A program made the position numbers and the translations under genes. A model generated the notes under the pieces. The model was given only the letters and a program-made list of their open reading frames with translations, was not told the DNA's origin and made no database searches. From Bacteroidales bacterium (GTDB lineage: Bacteria; Bacteroidota; Bacteroidia; Bacteroidales; UBA10428): DNA of 5,797 nt. This document shows, piece by piece, positions 5,765 through 5,797 of the stretch; position 1 is the stretch's first letter; each line of letters begins with the position of its first letter. The stretch spans positions 1-5,797 of the forward strand of contig JAFGOZ010000409.1 of the NCBI GenBank assembly GCA_016926235.1, read 5' to 3'.

Positions 5765-5797
5765 TAACTATGCAGTGGTGACCATTTAATCGTGCCA

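Noticed and set aside
5629..5796. Minus-strand open frame entering from the right edge and converging on the restriction endonuclease gene
   Set aside because: Its translation is Ser/Arg/Cys-rich without motifs, it overlaps the end of a well-supported gene, and the opposite strand gives a more protein-like reading.

Overview
The window looks like an accessory (mobile) region of a low-GC Bacteroidota genome, of the Bacteroides/Prevotella type. The reasons are the AT-rich composition (roughly one third G+C by eye), A/T-rich start-codon contexts without clear Shine-Dalgarno sequences, promoter-like TAnnTTTG elements, and a DUF3987-type ATPase gene of the kind often carried by Bacteroidota mobilizable elements. 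The genus cannot be fixed from the sequence alone.

Layout. (1) Positions 1-783 (or 825), minus strand: the N-terminal part of a P-loop ATPase of the DUF3987/primase-helicase-like type, cut off by the left window edge. (2) Positions about 826-1855: one kilobase with no convincing gene but rich in structure. It holds a 14-bp hairpin whose loop can pair with a flanking 9-mer, a 14-bp perfect palindrome, a strong minus-strand rho-independent terminator directly behind a good Bacteroidota-type promoter, and a scatter of GGTCA/TGACC motifs that includes a perfect 15-bp inverted repeat. (3) Positions 1856-5654, plus strand: four tightly packed genes. These are a Vsr-type mismatch nicking endonuclease, an M.HpaII-type C5-cytosine methyltransferase, a two-domain protein with an N-terminal EVE (PUA-like) domain and a C-terminal PD-(D/E)XK nuclease, and an HpaII-family restriction endonuclease. 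(4) Positions 5655-5797: a short tail with a possible 29-codon reading frame or gene remnant and competing short hairpins, with no classical terminator.

How the genes work together. The methyltransferase is expected to make 5-methylcytosine at CCGG and the last gene to cut unmethylated CCGG. Deamination of 5mC in CCGG gives T:G mismatches, which the linked Vsr would nick to start repair. The third gene is the least expected member: a modified-base or mismatch reader domain joined to a nuclease, between the methyltransferase and the restriction enzyme. It could be a second defence layer against phage DNA carrying cytosine modifications that block HpaII, or an extra mismatch enzyme. Consistent with CCGG specificity, I found no CCGG anywhere in the 5797 bases by reading every line.

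Gene order (vsr-M-EVE/nuclease-R) and spacing (20-bp overlap, 6 bp, 9 bp) suggest one transcript with methylation ahead of cleavage. I see no controller (C) protein gene.
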